64,000 bases of DNA from Polyangiaceae bacterium (GTDB taxonomy: Bacteria > Myxococcota_A > Polyangia > Polyangiales > Polyangiaceae): assembly GCA_041389725.1 (NCBI GenBank), contig JAWKRG010000007.1, positions 310,001 to 374,000 of the forward strand. Reading direction: 5' to 3'. The notes under the pieces are model-generated. The model had not been told where the DNA came from and did no database searches. It worked only from the letters and a program-made list of their open reading frames with translations. This document shows, in pieces, positions 17,264-26,391 of the stretch. Made by a program: the position numbers and the translations under genes. Position 1 is the first letter of the stretch. Each line of letters starts with the position of its first letter.

Positions 17264-17863
17264 TTAGCCCACCAAGTTCAGCCGACGCGGATTGCGTCGC
17301 TTTCGTTCCTCGTTCGTTCGTTCTGGAGCTGTCTCGACATCGGAGAACCTCTGCCTCACTTGGGCTTTTGCAAGGACGGTGCCGAGGCTGTGCGCACTGA
17401 CGACCTCGACTGAACGGACGCTGAGTCCCGCCGCGCGCAACGCCTGCTCCAGCACCGCTCGTTCGGGTTCCACCATCGCCTTCGCGCCCTCGCGATTCAT
17501 GCCAATAAACACGCGAACTCCGGCGTCCGAGCGGTCGACGACGAGGGAGAGCTCGCCGAGATCCCCAGCACTGACGTCCAGGCGAATCCGAGACACTGCG
17601 TCGCCCTCGTCGCTGCGCTTCGCTTCGCCCGAACCGGCCGCGGCACCCGCTTGCGTCATGGAACCGTCGCCCGTCCCCGTCGGCGGCGTGGCGCTAGGGT
17701 TTTCGGGCTGGGTCGCGGGCTCCGGGGCCGGCTGCACGGCCAGGGTCGTGCTCAGCGCCTGCGCCCAGCGCTCGGCTTCTTGTTGTCGTCGACGCAAGTC
17801 CGCCTGCTCCAGCATCGGGGCCTCGGCTTCGCGCGATGGGGTCAAGGGTCGTTCGAAACTCAT
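17264..17863 (-). CDS. fliK: hook-length control protein FliK, short
   Basis: 199 residues, about half the enteric length. The C-terminal part (about 85-160) has the Flg_hook pattern: IRLDVSAGDLGELSLVVDRS, then VFIGMNREGAKAMVEPERAVLEQALRAAGLSV. The N-terminal ruler region is short and Ala/Pro-rich. FliK measures hook length and triggers the FlhB switch. Assignment rests on this domain plus the position between fliJ and flgD. A short ruler would predict a short hook unless another protein compensates. Confidence 0.85.
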   Translation of the reverse strand: MSFERPLTPSREAEAPMLEQADLRRRQQEAERWAQALSTTLAVQPAPEPATQPENPSATPPTGTGDGSMTQAGAAAGSGEAKRSDEGDAVSRIRLDVSAGDLGELSLVVDRSDAGVRVFIGMNREGAKAMVEPERAVLEQALRAAGLSVRSVEVVSAHSLGTVLAKAQVRQRFSDVETAPERTNEERKRRNPRRLNLVG

Positions 17864-18306
17864 CTTGCACCTCTGGAAGAGCGGGCCTGAGTCAGCTCGT
17901 CATGCAGACGCTGGTCTTTGCGCTCCTCGTCGCGCAGTTCCTCGCGACGGAGCCGCTCGCCCAGTACTTCCAGCTTCTTCACGGCGGCGCGGGCCGCCAT
18001 CACCTCGGCGAACGCGCGATGCCGAGCGAGCTCGGCCTTGGAGAGGGCCGCGTGGGCGGCCTGGCGATAGGTCTCGCGCAACTCGAGCCAGTCATTTTCG
18101 CTGGTCCACAGCTCCGTCGCTGCGCCTTGGCGTGCGAGAATCGAGCGGCGCTGGTGCGCTTGCTCGAGCTCCTCCACTTCGTGCGCCAGGCGTTGGCGTG
18201 CCTGCTCCTCCCGCTCTCGCGCCCGACCCAACTCGCCGACCGCGTCATCGAGTTCCTTCTTTCGCAAGTCCGTCAGCTTCTGGAGGCGCTGCCGACGCGA
18301 GCTCAT
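17860..18306 (-). CDS. fliJ: flagellar export protein FliJ
   Basis: 148 residues, almost wholly helical and charged, with heptad spacing typical of the FliJ coiled coil (LQKLTDLRKKELDDAVGEL at the start). FliJ is the central stalk of the FliI ATPase ring. It overlaps fliI and fliK by 4 nt. The family is poorly conserved, so position between fliI and fliK is an important part of the call. Confidence 0.87.
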   Translation of the reverse strand: MSSRRQRLQKLTDLRKKELDDAVGELGRAREREEQARQRLAHEVEELEQAHQRRSILARQGAATELWTSENDWLELRETYRQAAHAALSKAELARHRAFAEVMAARAAVKKLEVLGERLRREELRDEERKDQRLHDELTQARSSRGAR

Positions 18307-19622
18307 GCCCCTCTCCGCTCGACGGCCCGGGCCATGGCTGCCAGACGCGCCCGCGTCTCAGGCGCGGCGGTAGCGTCCGCCACGTCCTGGCGCAAGAAGG
18401 CTTCGATCTGCGGCATCGCCGCCAAAGCCATTTCCACCCGTGGATCGCTACCGGCAGCGTAAGCGCCCACCTGAATCAGATCCGCCACCTCGCGATGGGC
18501 GCCCATCAGATCGCGAACCCAACCAGCCAGGCGCAAATCGCCGGCATCGGCGATTTCCGGGGCCAGTCGCGACACACTGGCAAGCACGTCGATGGCCGGG
18601 AAATGCCCGCGCTCGGCCAGCTCGCGGGACAGCACGATGTGTCCGTCGAGGATCGATCGGACTGCATCGGCCACGGGGTCCGACAGATCGTCGCCCTCCA
18701 CCAGTACCGTATACAGGGCCGTGATGACGCCTGCGCCCGAGCCCGTGCCAGCTCGTTCGAGCAACCGCGGCAACGCTGCGAACACACTTGGCGGATAACC
18801 CTTCGTCGCCGGTGGCTCTCCGGCCGCCAACGCGGCCTCGCGCAGGGCCATGGCGTACCGAGTCACGGAATCCATCACCAGAAGCACACTCTTGCCTTGG
18901 TTGCGGAAGTACTCGGCCAGCGCCGTGGCCGCTTCCGCGCCGCGTGCACGCACCAGGGGCGGCTGGTCGCTGGTCGCTGCCACCACGATGGAGCGCGCCA
19001 GACCTTCGGCGCCCAGAGCATTGCGGATGAAATCGTTCAGCTCGCGTCCTCGTTCGCCAACCAGAGCCACGACGTTCACGTCCGCGGACGACGAGCGGCA
19101 GATCATACCGAGCAGGGTGCTCTTGCCGACGCCTGCGCCGGCAAAGATGCCCATGCGCTGTCCGACTCCGAGGGGAAGCAGACCGTCGATGGCGCGGATA
19201 CCCGTGGCAAACGAGTCGGAGATGGGCCTGCGTGCGAAGGGTGGAGGCGGAGCCGCGTGTACCGGGTACACGCGCTCGGTGACGATCGACGGCAATCCGT
19301 CCAAGGGGCGACCAAATGCGTCGATCACGCGCCCCAGCATTTCCGTCGCCACGGGGACCGTGGCCCCGCGATTCGTGCGCCGCACTCGCGCTCCGGGCCG
19401 AATGCCCGACAGGGATCCCAGGGGAGTCGTCAGCAATCGACCAGCCTTGAAGCCCACGACCTCGAGCTCCAGTTGCCCTCGCTCCGCCTCCACCACCAGC
19501 GCATCACCGACCGCTGCGCGAAGTCCACCGACTTCTACAATCAACCCCACGACTTCGAGCACCACACCGCTGGGGCGGTGCACCGCGGCAGTCGTCGCTC
19601 GCTCAATCAGTCGTTCCAGCAT
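18303..19622 (-). CDS. fliI: flagellum-specific ATPase FliI
   Basis: 439 residues, normal length. F1-type ATPase with Walker A GAGVGKST at 162-169, DSVTRYAMALREAALAAGEPP, the GYPPSVFAALPRLLERAG segment, and SILDGHIVLSRELAERGHFPAID. FliI with FliH and FliJ prepares substrates for the export gate. Sixteen bases separate it from fliH. Confidence 0.97.
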   Translation of the reverse strand: MLERLIERATTAAVHRPSGVVLEVVGLIVEVGGLRAAVGDALVVEAERGQLELEVVGFKAGRLLTTPLGSLSGIRPGARVRRTNRGATVPVATEMLGRVIDAFGRPLDGLPSIVTERVYPVHAAPPPPFARRPISDSFATGIRAIDGLLPLGVGQRMGIFAGAGVGKSTLLGMICRSSSADVNVVALVGERGRELNDFIRNALGAEGLARSIVVAATSDQPPLVRARGAEAATALAEYFRNQGKSVLLVMDSVTRYAMALREAALAAGEPPATKGYPPSVFAALPRLLERAGTGSGAGVITALYTVLVEGDDLSDPVADAVRSILDGHIVLSRELAERGHFPAIDVLASVSRLAPEIADAGDLRLAGWVRDLMGAHREVADLIQVGAYAAGSDPRVEMALAAMPQIEAFLRQDVADATAAPETRARLAAMARAVERRGA

Positions 19623-19638
19623 GCCGTCGCAGGAACCC

Positions 19639-20376
19639 TCAACCAGGAGGATTCGAGTCGGGCTTCAGTGCTTGCAACAACGTTGCCAGCCGGGACTCCA
19701 CGGATTCGTCGACGCTACCGAGCTCCGTCTCGACCACGCAGCCCCATTGCGCCAGCGCTCCATCGACCCGGACTTCGCAGGCGGCGCCGCCGCGCAACAG
19801 CCGCGCCTGCACCTCCTCACGCAGGTCCGAAAAGCCCGCGCCAAGCCTCACCACGACGCGGTCGTGGGCGCCCAAGGCATCCAGTCCCTCGCTGACGAGT
19901 CCGTGGACGACGTTGGGTGAGATGCTCAGCTCGCGAGCGATGACGCGACGGGCGATCATCACCGCCAACTCCGCCAATTGGCTGGCGGTCTGCGCCAAGA
20001 CGTCGGCGCGGACCTGCACTACTTGCTCGATGGCTTGGGTGAGTCCTTCCAGCATGCGGGGGTCCGGCCCCGCTGGCTCCGGACTGGGCGCCGGCGGCAG
20101 ACTGGACGGGCGACTCTTGGGCGCTTCGTGCCGAACACTCGAGGCCAGCTCCCGATCCGGTTCGAACTCCCCTCGCGGCAGGAGGCCGCCCGGGGGCGCC
20201 TCCGAGGCGGACTGAATTTCGCGCTGGAATGCGGCCAGGAACTCCCGCGGCAGGCGCGCCGTCTTGGGCGCCTCCACCTGAGTAGGCTTGTGCTGCTTGG
20301 CGATCCACGACGGACAGCGGCGATTGCTCGGCGTGACGTCGGCGAAACGAGCGACTCTCGTGCTGTCAGACGACAC
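19639..20376 (-). CDS. fliH: flagellar assembly protein FliH
   Basis: 245 residues. The N-terminal half is Pro-rich and disordered. The C-terminal half has the FliH/V-type-E-subunit helix (LTQAIEQVVQVRADVLAQTA, then LAVMIARRVIARELSIS) and ends in a small alpha/beta domain with VVVRLGAGFSDL. FliH regulates FliI and tethers it to the C-ring. It overlaps fliG by 11 nt. Confidence 0.92.
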   Translation of the reverse strand: MSSDSTRVARFADVTPSNRRCPSWIAKQHKPTQVEAPKTARLPREFLAAFQREIQSASEAPPGGLLPRGEFEPDRELASSVRHEAPKSRPSSLPPAPSPEPAGPDPRMLEGLTQAIEQVVQVRADVLAQTASQLAELAVMIARRVIARELSISPNVVHGLVSEGLDALGAHDRVVVRLGAGFSDLREEVQARLLRGGAACEVRVDGALAQWGCVVETELGSVDESVESRLATLLQALKPDSNPPG

Positions 20377-21358
20377 CGCCCTCGTTCCCTTCCAAGGAAA
20401 TCACGCCCTCGGCCTCCAGCCGCAGCGCCGCCTCCACGATCTCCATTTGAGCGGCCTCCACGTCCGAAAGCCTCACGCTGCCGAGGATTTCCATGTCCTC
20501 GCGAATGCGATCCGCGGCGCGTTTGCTCATCCCGCGGAAGATGTGGTCGCGCAATCCCTCACTCGCCGTCTTCAGCGCAATGGTCAGCCGCTCCGACGGC
20601 ACGGCCTCCAGCACCGAGCGAAGTCCGCGGGCATCGAGCACACGCAAATCCTCGAAGGAATACATGGCGCGGCGAATCTCAGTCGCCAGCTCGGCGTTGT
20701 CCTCCTGCAGGACGGACAGCACCATTTCTCCCGTTTCGCGCCCCATGCGGCGGACGAGAGCCGCGGAGCGGCTGACGCCGTTGACGGACACGCTGGCTTC
20801 GGCGGTGCTGGGCGGAAGCTCGGCACCCAGCGCTTCGGCTACTTCTTCCAGTAGACCCGCGGGTACCTCGCGCATGTTGCCCAGTCGCTCGAGCACGACG
20901 GGGCGCACTAGCTCGGGCAGCTGTTCCAAGACCAGGGCTGCTTTCTCAGTGTCGAGCTGGGAGAGAATCGCCGCCGCGATCTGTGGATGCTCACTCTCCA
21001 GCACCGCCGCCAGCGCCTGCGGTGTGGAACCGCTCAGTCGCTCCATCGCGGTCTGGGGTGCATCCACGAAGATTTCCTGGGTTTTCGCCTCACCCAGCGC
21101 CTTGGTGGCAATGCGCCGCAGGTAGCGCACGCCGCCTCGCGGTACAGCGACAGCCTCTTTCGCGGTGTCGATGAACTCCTTGTAGACCTGATCCAACGCG
21201 GCCGATGGCACTGAGCGCATCATCGACGCCACTTCACGAAGCCGGCGTACGTCGGCAGGATCGAGCTCCGCAAGGATCGGCGTGGCAGCCGTCTCGTCCA
21301 GAGACAGCAGCATCAGTACCGCCTTCTCGGGCCCAGTCAGATCCATCACGGGCGTCAT
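20366..21358 (-). CDS. fliG: flagellar motor switch protein FliG
   Basis: 330 residues, usual length. N domain LTGPEKAVLMLLSLDETAATPIL, the middle EHPQ motif (VLESEHPQIAAAILSQL), and the C-terminal torque helix MYSFEDLRVLDARGLRSVL with charged residues facing MotA. FliG couples the MS-ring to the stator. It lies 9 nt downstream of fliF. Confidence 0.97.
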   Translation of the reverse strand: MTPVMDLTGPEKAVLMLLSLDETAATPILAELDPADVRRLREVASMMRSVPSAALDQVYKEFIDTAKEAVAVPRGGVRYLRRIATKALGEAKTQEIFVDAPQTAMERLSGSTPQALAAVLESEHPQIAAAILSQLDTEKAALVLEQLPELVRPVVLERLGNMREVPAGLLEEVAEALGAELPPSTAEASVSVNGVSRSAALVRRMGRETGEMVLSVLQEDNAELATEIRRAMYSFEDLRVLDARGLRSVLEAVPSERLTIALKTASEGLRDHIFRGMSKRAADRIREDMEILGSVRLSDVEAAQMEIVEAALRLEAEGVISLEGNEGGVV

Positions 21359-21367
21359 GGCATGCGA

Positions 21368-23038
21368 TTACCGTGCCGGCGAGGGCGCCGTAGCGGGAGT
21401 GGAAGCGTTGAGCCAGCGGCGCAGCACGACTGCGGCGGTGGCAGGATCGTGTGCCGCCAGCTCTAGTGCGCGAATCTTGAGTTCCGCGCTGTCGAGCTTG
21501 GCCAGTTTGGCCTCGATCTCACTGGGCGTGCCATCCCCCAAGGCCGCGATGGGCACCTGGCCGGGCTTGGCGAGCTGGGCTTTGGCTTTCTCCAAAGCCG
21601 CCGCTCGGGCCTTCTTCTTTTCGCGCTTGCTGCGCCAGAACAGCACGACGGCGGAGAGCAGCAGCACCACCACGCCTGCCGCGGCAGCGAGTTGCTTCCA
21701 GTATTGCATCCACCAACGCGGAGGAGGCGCGTCCGTCCCGGTCTCCTCGGTCAAGCGCGCAAACTCCAGGGTCTGCAGCTCCACGCTGTCACCGCGGTCC
21801 TTCGAGAAGCCCACGGCGGTTTTCACGATCTGCTCCAGCTTGGCCAGCTCCGCCTTGCTGCGGCCGACGTAGACTTGAGCCCCATCGCGAGTCTCGTAGC
21901 GGCCATTCAACAAGACGGCGACCGAAACGCGCTCGATATCCCCAGGCGGGGTGTGGGTTTTCTCGGTGACTTTGTCGACTTCCCAGTTGCGCGTGTGGCT
22001 GCGTCGCACGCCGCCGCCGCCCGCCGGAGCACCGGCAAGTGCCTCCTCGGGCGGCGCCGTGCCCTCAGGCACCGCGTCGGGCAGATTGCTGCGCGCACCG
22101 GGCACGCCAGCGACTCCACCCTCTTCGGCCCCGACGCCCTCTTCGACCTTGTGTTCACTGCGCAAGGCCGTTTTTGCGGGCTCGTAGTGCTCCTCGGTTC
22201 GTTCCTTGGAACGCGAGTCCAACATCACGCTCATGCGTACGTCGGCGTTGCCCGGCCCGACGACGCGCTCGAGCTGCTCGCGAACGTGCGATTCGAGCTG
22301 GGAAGCCACGGCGCGAGCATTTTCGGTGTGCATGTCCGCCAGATCCCCCGATCCCGGGGTGGTGTCGGAGATCGGTCGATGCAACGTCACCCCTTCGGTG
22401 CTCACCACGGACACGCGATCTCGCATCAGACCCGGCACGGCAGCACTCACCAAGTGCACGACAGCCGCTACCTCGCGCTTGCCGAATCCGCCGGCGTTTC
22501 TCAGCTTGAGTACCACCGACGCGCTCGCTGCCTCGTCTCGGGACGCGAAAAGCCGACGTTCAGGCATGACCAGGTGCACGCGCGCACTGTGCACGCCGTC
22601 TACCGTGGCGATGGAACGCGACAATTCACCCTCGAGGGCGCGCCGCAGATTGACGTTCTGCTCGAACTCCGTCGCGCCTATCTGGGACTTGTCGAAGATC
22701 TCGAAGCCCACGCCGCCTCCCCGAGGCAGCCCGGCCCCCGCGAGTTCGAGTCGCAAGGCGTGGACTCGCTCTTCCGGAACTTTTACCGCACTCCCGCCAT
22801 GATCCAGCTCGTAGGGCACCTTCAGCCCGTCCAGCTTCTGGACGATGGCAGCCGCGTCTTCCTGGGATAGCTCGGTATAGAGGTAGGCGAAGGTGGGTCG
22901 ACCGCTGAGCGTGGTCGCCGCCAGCACGGTCACGGCCGCGCCAACGGTGAAGAGCAACAACGCCAAGCGCTTGGGCGTAGAGAGCCCAGCCCAAAAAGCT
23001 TTGAGCTGCTCGAATACTACCTTGACGCGCTCGGGCAT
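21368..23038 (-). CDS. fliF: flagellar MS-ring protein FliF
   Basis: 556 residues, typical. Two membrane helices lie at about 24-46 and 452-472, enclosing the ring-building periplasmic region with FAYLYTELSQEDAAAIVQKL and VPYELDHGGSAVKVP. Its C-terminal cytoplasmic end would bind FliG. Start codon ATG 23038 lies 10 nt after fliE. Confidence 0.97.
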   Translation of the reverse strand: MPERVKVVFEQLKAFWAGLSTPKRLALLLFTVGAAVTVLAATTLSGRPTFAYLYTELSQEDAAAIVQKLDGLKVPYELDHGGSAVKVPEERVHALRLELAGAGLPRGGGVGFEIFDKSQIGATEFEQNVNLRRALEGELSRSIATVDGVHSARVHLVMPERRLFASRDEAASASVVLKLRNAGGFGKREVAAVVHLVSAAVPGLMRDRVSVVSTEGVTLHRPISDTTPGSGDLADMHTENARAVASQLESHVREQLERVVGPGNADVRMSVMLDSRSKERTEEHYEPAKTALRSEHKVEEGVGAEEGGVAGVPGARSNLPDAVPEGTAPPEEALAGAPAGGGGVRRSHTRNWEVDKVTEKTHTPPGDIERVSVAVLLNGRYETRDGAQVYVGRSKAELAKLEQIVKTAVGFSKDRGDSVELQTLEFARLTEETGTDAPPPRWWMQYWKQLAAAAGVVVLLLSAVVLFWRSKREKKKARAAALEKAKAQLAKPGQVPIAALGDGTPSEIEAKLAKLDSAELKIRALELAAHDPATAAVVLRRWLNASTPATAPSPAR

Positions 23039-23048
23039 GGTTCCTCAG

Positions 23049-23351
23049 TCAGACCTGCATTCGCCACAACTCGTAGAAGGCATCGACGATCTTGTTTCGC
23101 ATCGTTCCGACCACCCGAAGCTCGATGTCCGCTTTGCTGAGCGCAAGCATCGTGCCGTGGATGTCATCACGCTGACCCGCAGCGAAAGCCTCGCCAGCGG
23201 CCTCCGCCTCACGGATGGAACCGTTGGCACTCATCACCATGCTCTCCAGCACTTCCCCGAACCCACCAACCTTCGCTTCCGGCTCCAGAGGCTCCGGCAG
23301 GCTGCGCTCGGGTTGGATCAGCGGAAGCGTCGGTCCATCGACGGGAATCAT
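23049..23351 (-). CDS. fliE: flagellar hook-basal body complex protein FliE
   Basis: 100 residues. FliE joins the MS-ring and the rod. The C-terminal signature DIHGTMLALSKADIELRVV and MRNKIVDAFYELWRMQV is clear. It is 2 nt downstream of flgC. Confidence 0.95.
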   Translation of the reverse strand: MIPVDGPTLPLIQPERSLPEPLEPEAKVGGFGEVLESMVMSANGSIREAEAAGEAFAAGQRDDIHGTMLALSKADIELRVVGTMRNKIVDAFYELWRMQV

Positions 23352-23353
23352 CT

Positions 23354-23788
23354 TCAGCCTCGGCCGATCTCGATGGCAGAGCGTGCCATCTGCTTGATGC
23401 TGTCGATGGACGTGATTCCCGCCTCGTAGGCGCGGGAAGCGGTGATCATGTTCACCATCTCTTCCACCGCATTGACGTTCGGATACTCGACGTATCCCTC
23501 GGCGTTGGCGTCCGGGTGCCCGGGCTCGTACACCATCTGGCCGGGCCGATCGTCCGCGACCAACCGCGCCACGCGCACCTTGGAAACCCCGCGATCTGCG
23601 GCAAATTCACCTCGGGTCTGGTCGAGCCCCACGGCTTCGAACAGGGGGTCGATGCGGCGGTAGGGCCCACCCTCGGCGGTACGAGTCGTGCGTGCGTTGG
23701 CCAAGTTGCCAGCGATGGTGTTCATCCGCACGCGCTGGGCACTCAGGCCTGACGCTGCCACTTCCATGGCGCTAAACACACCGAGCAT
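23354..23788 (-). CDS. flgC: flagellar proximal rod protein FlgC
   Basis: 144 residues, normal length. N-terminal MEVAASGLSAQRVRMNTIAGNLAN and C-terminal YPNVNAVEEMVNMITASRAYEA are the FlgC signatures. It is the second gene of the flgB-flgC-fliE operon head. Confidence 0.96.
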   Translation of the reverse strand: MLGVFSAMEVAASGLSAQRVRMNTIAGNLANARTTRTAEGGPYRRIDPLFEAVGLDQTRGEFAADRGVSKVRVARLVADDRPGQMVYEPGHPDANAEGYVEYPNVNAVEEMVNMITASRAYEAGITSIDSIKQMARSAIEIGRG

Positions 23789-23810
23789 CAGTCACGGTCC
23801 TTTCGGGCGC

Positions 23811-24206
23811 TCATCCGCGTCCCTCTCCGGCTGCGAAGCGAAGTTGTCGAAGCTCTGCCTGAACGATCGCGCTCACTACGTCGTAGCGAAGGTGATTGGC
23901 CGCGACCTTGGATGCCTCGCGGTCGATGGACACGTAGTTCCCGTCGTTGCCTGCTCCCGCACTAGCGTCGACGAAGACCCTGCCCACCGTCGGACTTTCG
24001 CCACCAGCGCCAGCCAGGTGACGGTCGGAGGTGCGACGAAGTGCGACCCCCATTGCGGCATCGAAGCCCTCGAGGCGCTCCAGGTCTTTGGGCCGATATC
24101 CCGGCGTATCTACGTGTGCGATGTTCGAAGACAGCACGTTGTGGCGCTCGAGGTGATAGTCCATCGCTACGTTCAACGGGACTATTGCTCCAAACAGCTC
24201 GCTCAC
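23811..24206 (-). CDS. flgB: flagellar proximal rod protein FlgB
   Basis: 131 residues from GTG 24206, which aligns the product (VSELFGAIVPLNVAMDYHLE) with the usual FlgB start. ATG 24239 in the same frame would add 11 residues with no family match and would fall inside the predicted promoter. The motif HNVLSSNIAHVDTPGY identifies the rod N-helix. FlgB is a proximal rod protein. It heads the long minus-strand operon. I see no clear ribosome binding site before the GTG. Confidence 0.92.
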   Translation of the reverse strand: MSELFGAIVPLNVAMDYHLERHNVLSSNIAHVDTPGYRPKDLERLEGFDAAMGVALRRTSDRHLAGAGGESPTVGRVFVDASAGAGNDGNYVSIDREASKVAANHLRYDVVSAIVQAELRQLRFAAGEGRG

Positions 24207-24220
24207 GTCGCAAGGCAGAA

Positions 24221-24235
24221 GCACCGCGCATGCCA
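24221..24235 (-). promoter_or_regulatory. sigma-54-like promoter for the flgB operon
   Basis: The minus strand reads TGGCAT-N5-GTGC, 8 of 10 consensus positions with exact GG-N10-GC spacing. The GC dinucleotide ends 14 nt before GTG 24206, so the predicted transcript would carry only about 3 untranslated bases. Confidence 0.45.
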
Positions 24236-24627
24236 ACACGACCGGACGAGGCGGAGATGTCGGCGCGACTTGGCGCGCTTCTTTTCACCGCGGCGACGCG
24301 ACGAGCCAGGATCCGCCAAGGGGTCGTGGGACATGCTGTCTTTGTCCACGCCCGTCGCCTGGGTGGTGCGCCCAGGCGGTTGCGTGATCCGAGCGCTCAA
24401 GGGTTGCCGCCGTCGTCCGTTCCCCACAACCGAGGGGACGTCTGTCGCGATTGACCCACCCGGGTCATCGGCGACCCGCCGGCTGCGATCGACGGTGATC
24501 GCCAGGAATCACCTCGAATTCCCCGTGAAAATCCGGCCTTGGACCGGGTCACGCACGACCCCCCTCGACCTGTCAGGCCCGTGACGCGTCGGAGTTTTTT
24601 CCGGTGATCGTCAGGGTTCCGACGCGA
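24236..24627. other. divergent intergenic region between flgB and the sigma-54 activator
   Basis: About 390 nt without a credible gene. It separates two divergent transcription units and holds the predicted promoters at its two ends. In its middle I recognised no further clear operator or terminator. Upstream activator sites for sigma-54 would be expected here. Confidence 0.5.
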
Positions 24628-24643
24628 TGGACCAACCATTGCT
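24628..24643 (+). promoter_or_regulatory. sigma-54 promoter for the activator gene
   Basis: TGGACC-N5-TTGCT matches 8 of 10 consensus positions with exact GG-N10-GC spacing. The GC ends 50 nt before ATG 24693, giving a leader of about 39 nt that carries a GGGAGG ribosome binding site. A sigma-54 promoter on a sigma-54 activator suggests autoregulation or a cascade. Confidence 0.5.
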
Positions 24644-24692
24644 TTGGTGCCCAACACCACTTCGTAATTCACGAACCACGGGAGGTACTGAA

Positions 24693-25811
24693 ATGCTGGA
24701 AATCGCGCGCAGAAACGACGACGAGGGGGCCCGTCAGAGTTTCGTCGACTGGGACTCGGGCATCTACCCCAGCTCGTGCACACGCGCGACTTCCGCCAGC
24801 CCCGTGTTGGTCGAGGACGACCTCGGGCTGCCCGCCCAGCCGCGCAGCATGAAGGGCGTCATTGGCTGTGCCGAGGCGCTCGTCGATGTGTACCGGGTCG
24901 TCGACCGCGTGGCCGATACCACCTGCACGATCCTCGTCACGGGCGAGAGCGGTACCGGCAAGGAGTTGGTCGCGCGTGCGGTGCACGACGCAAGCCCCCG
25001 CGCCGAGAAGGCCTTCGTGGCGGTCAACTGTGGCGCAATCCCCGAGGCCCTGCTCGAGAGCGAGCTCTTCGGTCACGCACGCGGCGCGTTTACTGGCGCA
25101 CACGCCGCCAAGGTGGGTCGCATTGCCCAGGCTCAGGGCGGGACCCTGTTCCTCGACGAGATCGGCGAACTGCCCCTCTCGTTGCAGGTGAAGCTCCTGC
25201 GAGTGCTCCAAAGTCGCGAGTACTCGCCCGTCGGGGACACGCGCACCCTGAACGCAGACGTGCGCGTCGTCGCCGCCACGAACGTCAACCTCGAAGAGGC
25301 CGTTCGCGACGGTCGGTTCCGCGAAGATCTGTACTACCGCCTCAACGTGATCCACGTGACCGTGCCGCCGATGCGCGATCGCCAAGAAGACATCCCGATT
25401 CTGGTGAGCTTCTTCCTGAAGAAGGCGAACGACAAGACGGGCCGGCGCGTCTCGCAGATTGGGCGTGCCGCCGCTCAGCTCTTGGCCGAGTACCCCTGGC
25501 CAGGCAACGTGCGCGAGCTGGAGAACACCATCGAGCGCGCCGTGTTGTTGTGCACGTCGGACACCATCGAGCCCAAAGACCTGCCTTCGCGAGTGTGCGG
25601 CTTGGGCCAGGAACGCCGCGTTTCTCCCCGGCTCCCGGACACCGGCTTGGATCTGCGCACCACCGTCGAGTCCTTCGAGAACCACCTGATCCGCCAGGCC
25701 CTCGAGCGCACGAACTGGAACAAGAAGCAGGCAGCCGAGTTGCTCGGACTCAACCGAACCACCTTGGTCGAGATGCTGAAGCGCAAGCGGATTGCGCCGA
25801 AGGCCGCCTGA
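24693..25811 (+). CDS. sigma-54-dependent transcriptional activator (flagellar master regulator type)
   Basis: 372 residues from ATG 24693, chosen because GGGAGG is 7 nt upstream; an in-frame ATG at 24627 lies before the predicted promoter. The first 55 residues hold no receiver or other sensor domain. The AAA+ domain has Walker A GESGTGKE at 84-91, the sigma-54 contact loop GAFTGA at 131-136 and Walker B TLFLDEIG at 151-158. A Fis-type helix-turn-helix near the C-terminus includes NKKQAAELLGLNRTTLVEML. Lack of a receiver resembles FleQ/FlrA more than FlrC. Position between the two flagellar operons suggests it activates them. Confidence 0.94.
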   Translation: MLEIARRNDDEGARQSFVDWDSGIYPSSCTRATSASPVLVEDDLGLPAQPRSMKGVIGCAEALVDVYRVVDRVADTTCTILVTGESGTGKELVARAVHDASPRAEKAFVAVNCGAIPEALLESELFGHARGAFTGAHAAKVGRIAQAQGGTLFLDEIGELPLSLQVKLLRVLQSREYSPVGDTRTLNADVRVVAATNVNLEEAVRDGRFREDLYYRLNVIHVTVPPMRDRQEDIPILVSFFLKKANDKTGRRVSQIGRAAAQLLAEYPWPGNVRELENTIERAVLLCTSDTIEPKDLPSRVCGLGQERRVSPRLPDTGLDLRTTVESFENHLIRQALERTNWNKKQAAELLGLNRTTLVEMLKRKRIAPKAA

Positions 25812-25821
25812 CGAGTCACTA

Positions 25822-25837
25822 TGGCGCGAAGCTTGCT
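25822..25837 (+). promoter_or_regulatory. sigma-54 promoter for the outer-membrane protein/lipoprotein pair
   Basis: TGGCGC-N5-TTGCT matches 9 of 10 consensus positions with exact spacing. It begins 11 nt after the activator stop codon and its GC ends 36 nt before ATG 25873. It would place these two unknown envelope genes under the same regulator as the flagellum. Confidence 0.55.
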
Positions 25838-25872
25838 CTCTGGGAGAAGACGCAGGGAGCAGGACGCAGGAC

Positions 25873-26391
25873 ATGAACTTCTCACACCGAAGCCTGGCGC
25901 TCGGGACGACGCTCGCGTGCTTGCTCGCATCGCAAGCCGCGTCGGCGGGTGAAGGCTGGCTGATCGACGGTGAGGCCGGGCTCGGCACAGGCCTGGAAGG
26001 CGCCGACCCCGGCAGCGGCAACATCGAGTGGCAGCGCGCGCGCACGCGAATCCTCGCAGGAGTGCAGCTCAGAACGGACGAGAACGAAAGCGAGGGAACG
26101 GCTCTTCGCGCCTTCGCCGAGCTGGAGAAGCGTGGCAGCGTAGGCGGAGAAGCTCGCTACTCGCGCTTCATCCATCCCACTCTGGGGGCCTACATTGGCG
26201 TAATCGGCACCGTGGCACCCGAGACGCTGTTTGGCGGCACAGTCGGCGCGCACTTCATCATTCCCTTTGGGGATCGCGTCGGGATTTTCATCGAACCTTC
26301 CTTCTCTGCGATGCCGGTAGGCAGCGACTTGCCTGGAGACGGCGTGCTCATGTGGGGCTTGCTCAGCGCGGGGGTGCGCCTTGGCCTCTAG
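25873..26391 (+). CDS. exported protein, probable small outer-membrane beta-barrel
   Basis: 172 residues from ATG 25873, where the product begins MNFSHRSLALG and runs into a hydrophobic signal peptide ending ASA-G. The mature part has alternating amphipathic strands (RILAGVQLRTDE, ALRAFAELEKRG, VGIFIEPSFSAM) and ends in LLSAGVRLGL, like a small outer-membrane barrel. I do not recognise the family. It sits between the activator and flgG behind its own sigma-54-like promoter, so an envelope role linked to the flagellum (a ring or sheath component, for example) is possible but unproven. Confidence 0.75.
   Translation: MNFSHRSLALGTTLACLLASQAASAGEGWLIDGEAGLGTGLEGADPGSGNIEWQRARTRILAGVQLRTDENESEGTALRAFAELEKRGSVGGEARYSRFIHPTLGAYIGVIGTVAPETLFGGTVGAHFIIPFGDRVGIFIEPSFSAMPVGSDLPGDGVLMWGLLSAGVRLGL

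Noticed and set aside
17292..19895. 867-codon plus-strand ORF antisense to fliK-fliJ-fliI
   Set aside because: Runs opposite three recognised, overlapping genes and has shadow-type composition.
24669..26045. 458-codon antisense ORF opposite the sigma-54 activator
   Set aside because: The activator has complete AAA+ motifs; the antisense product has none.
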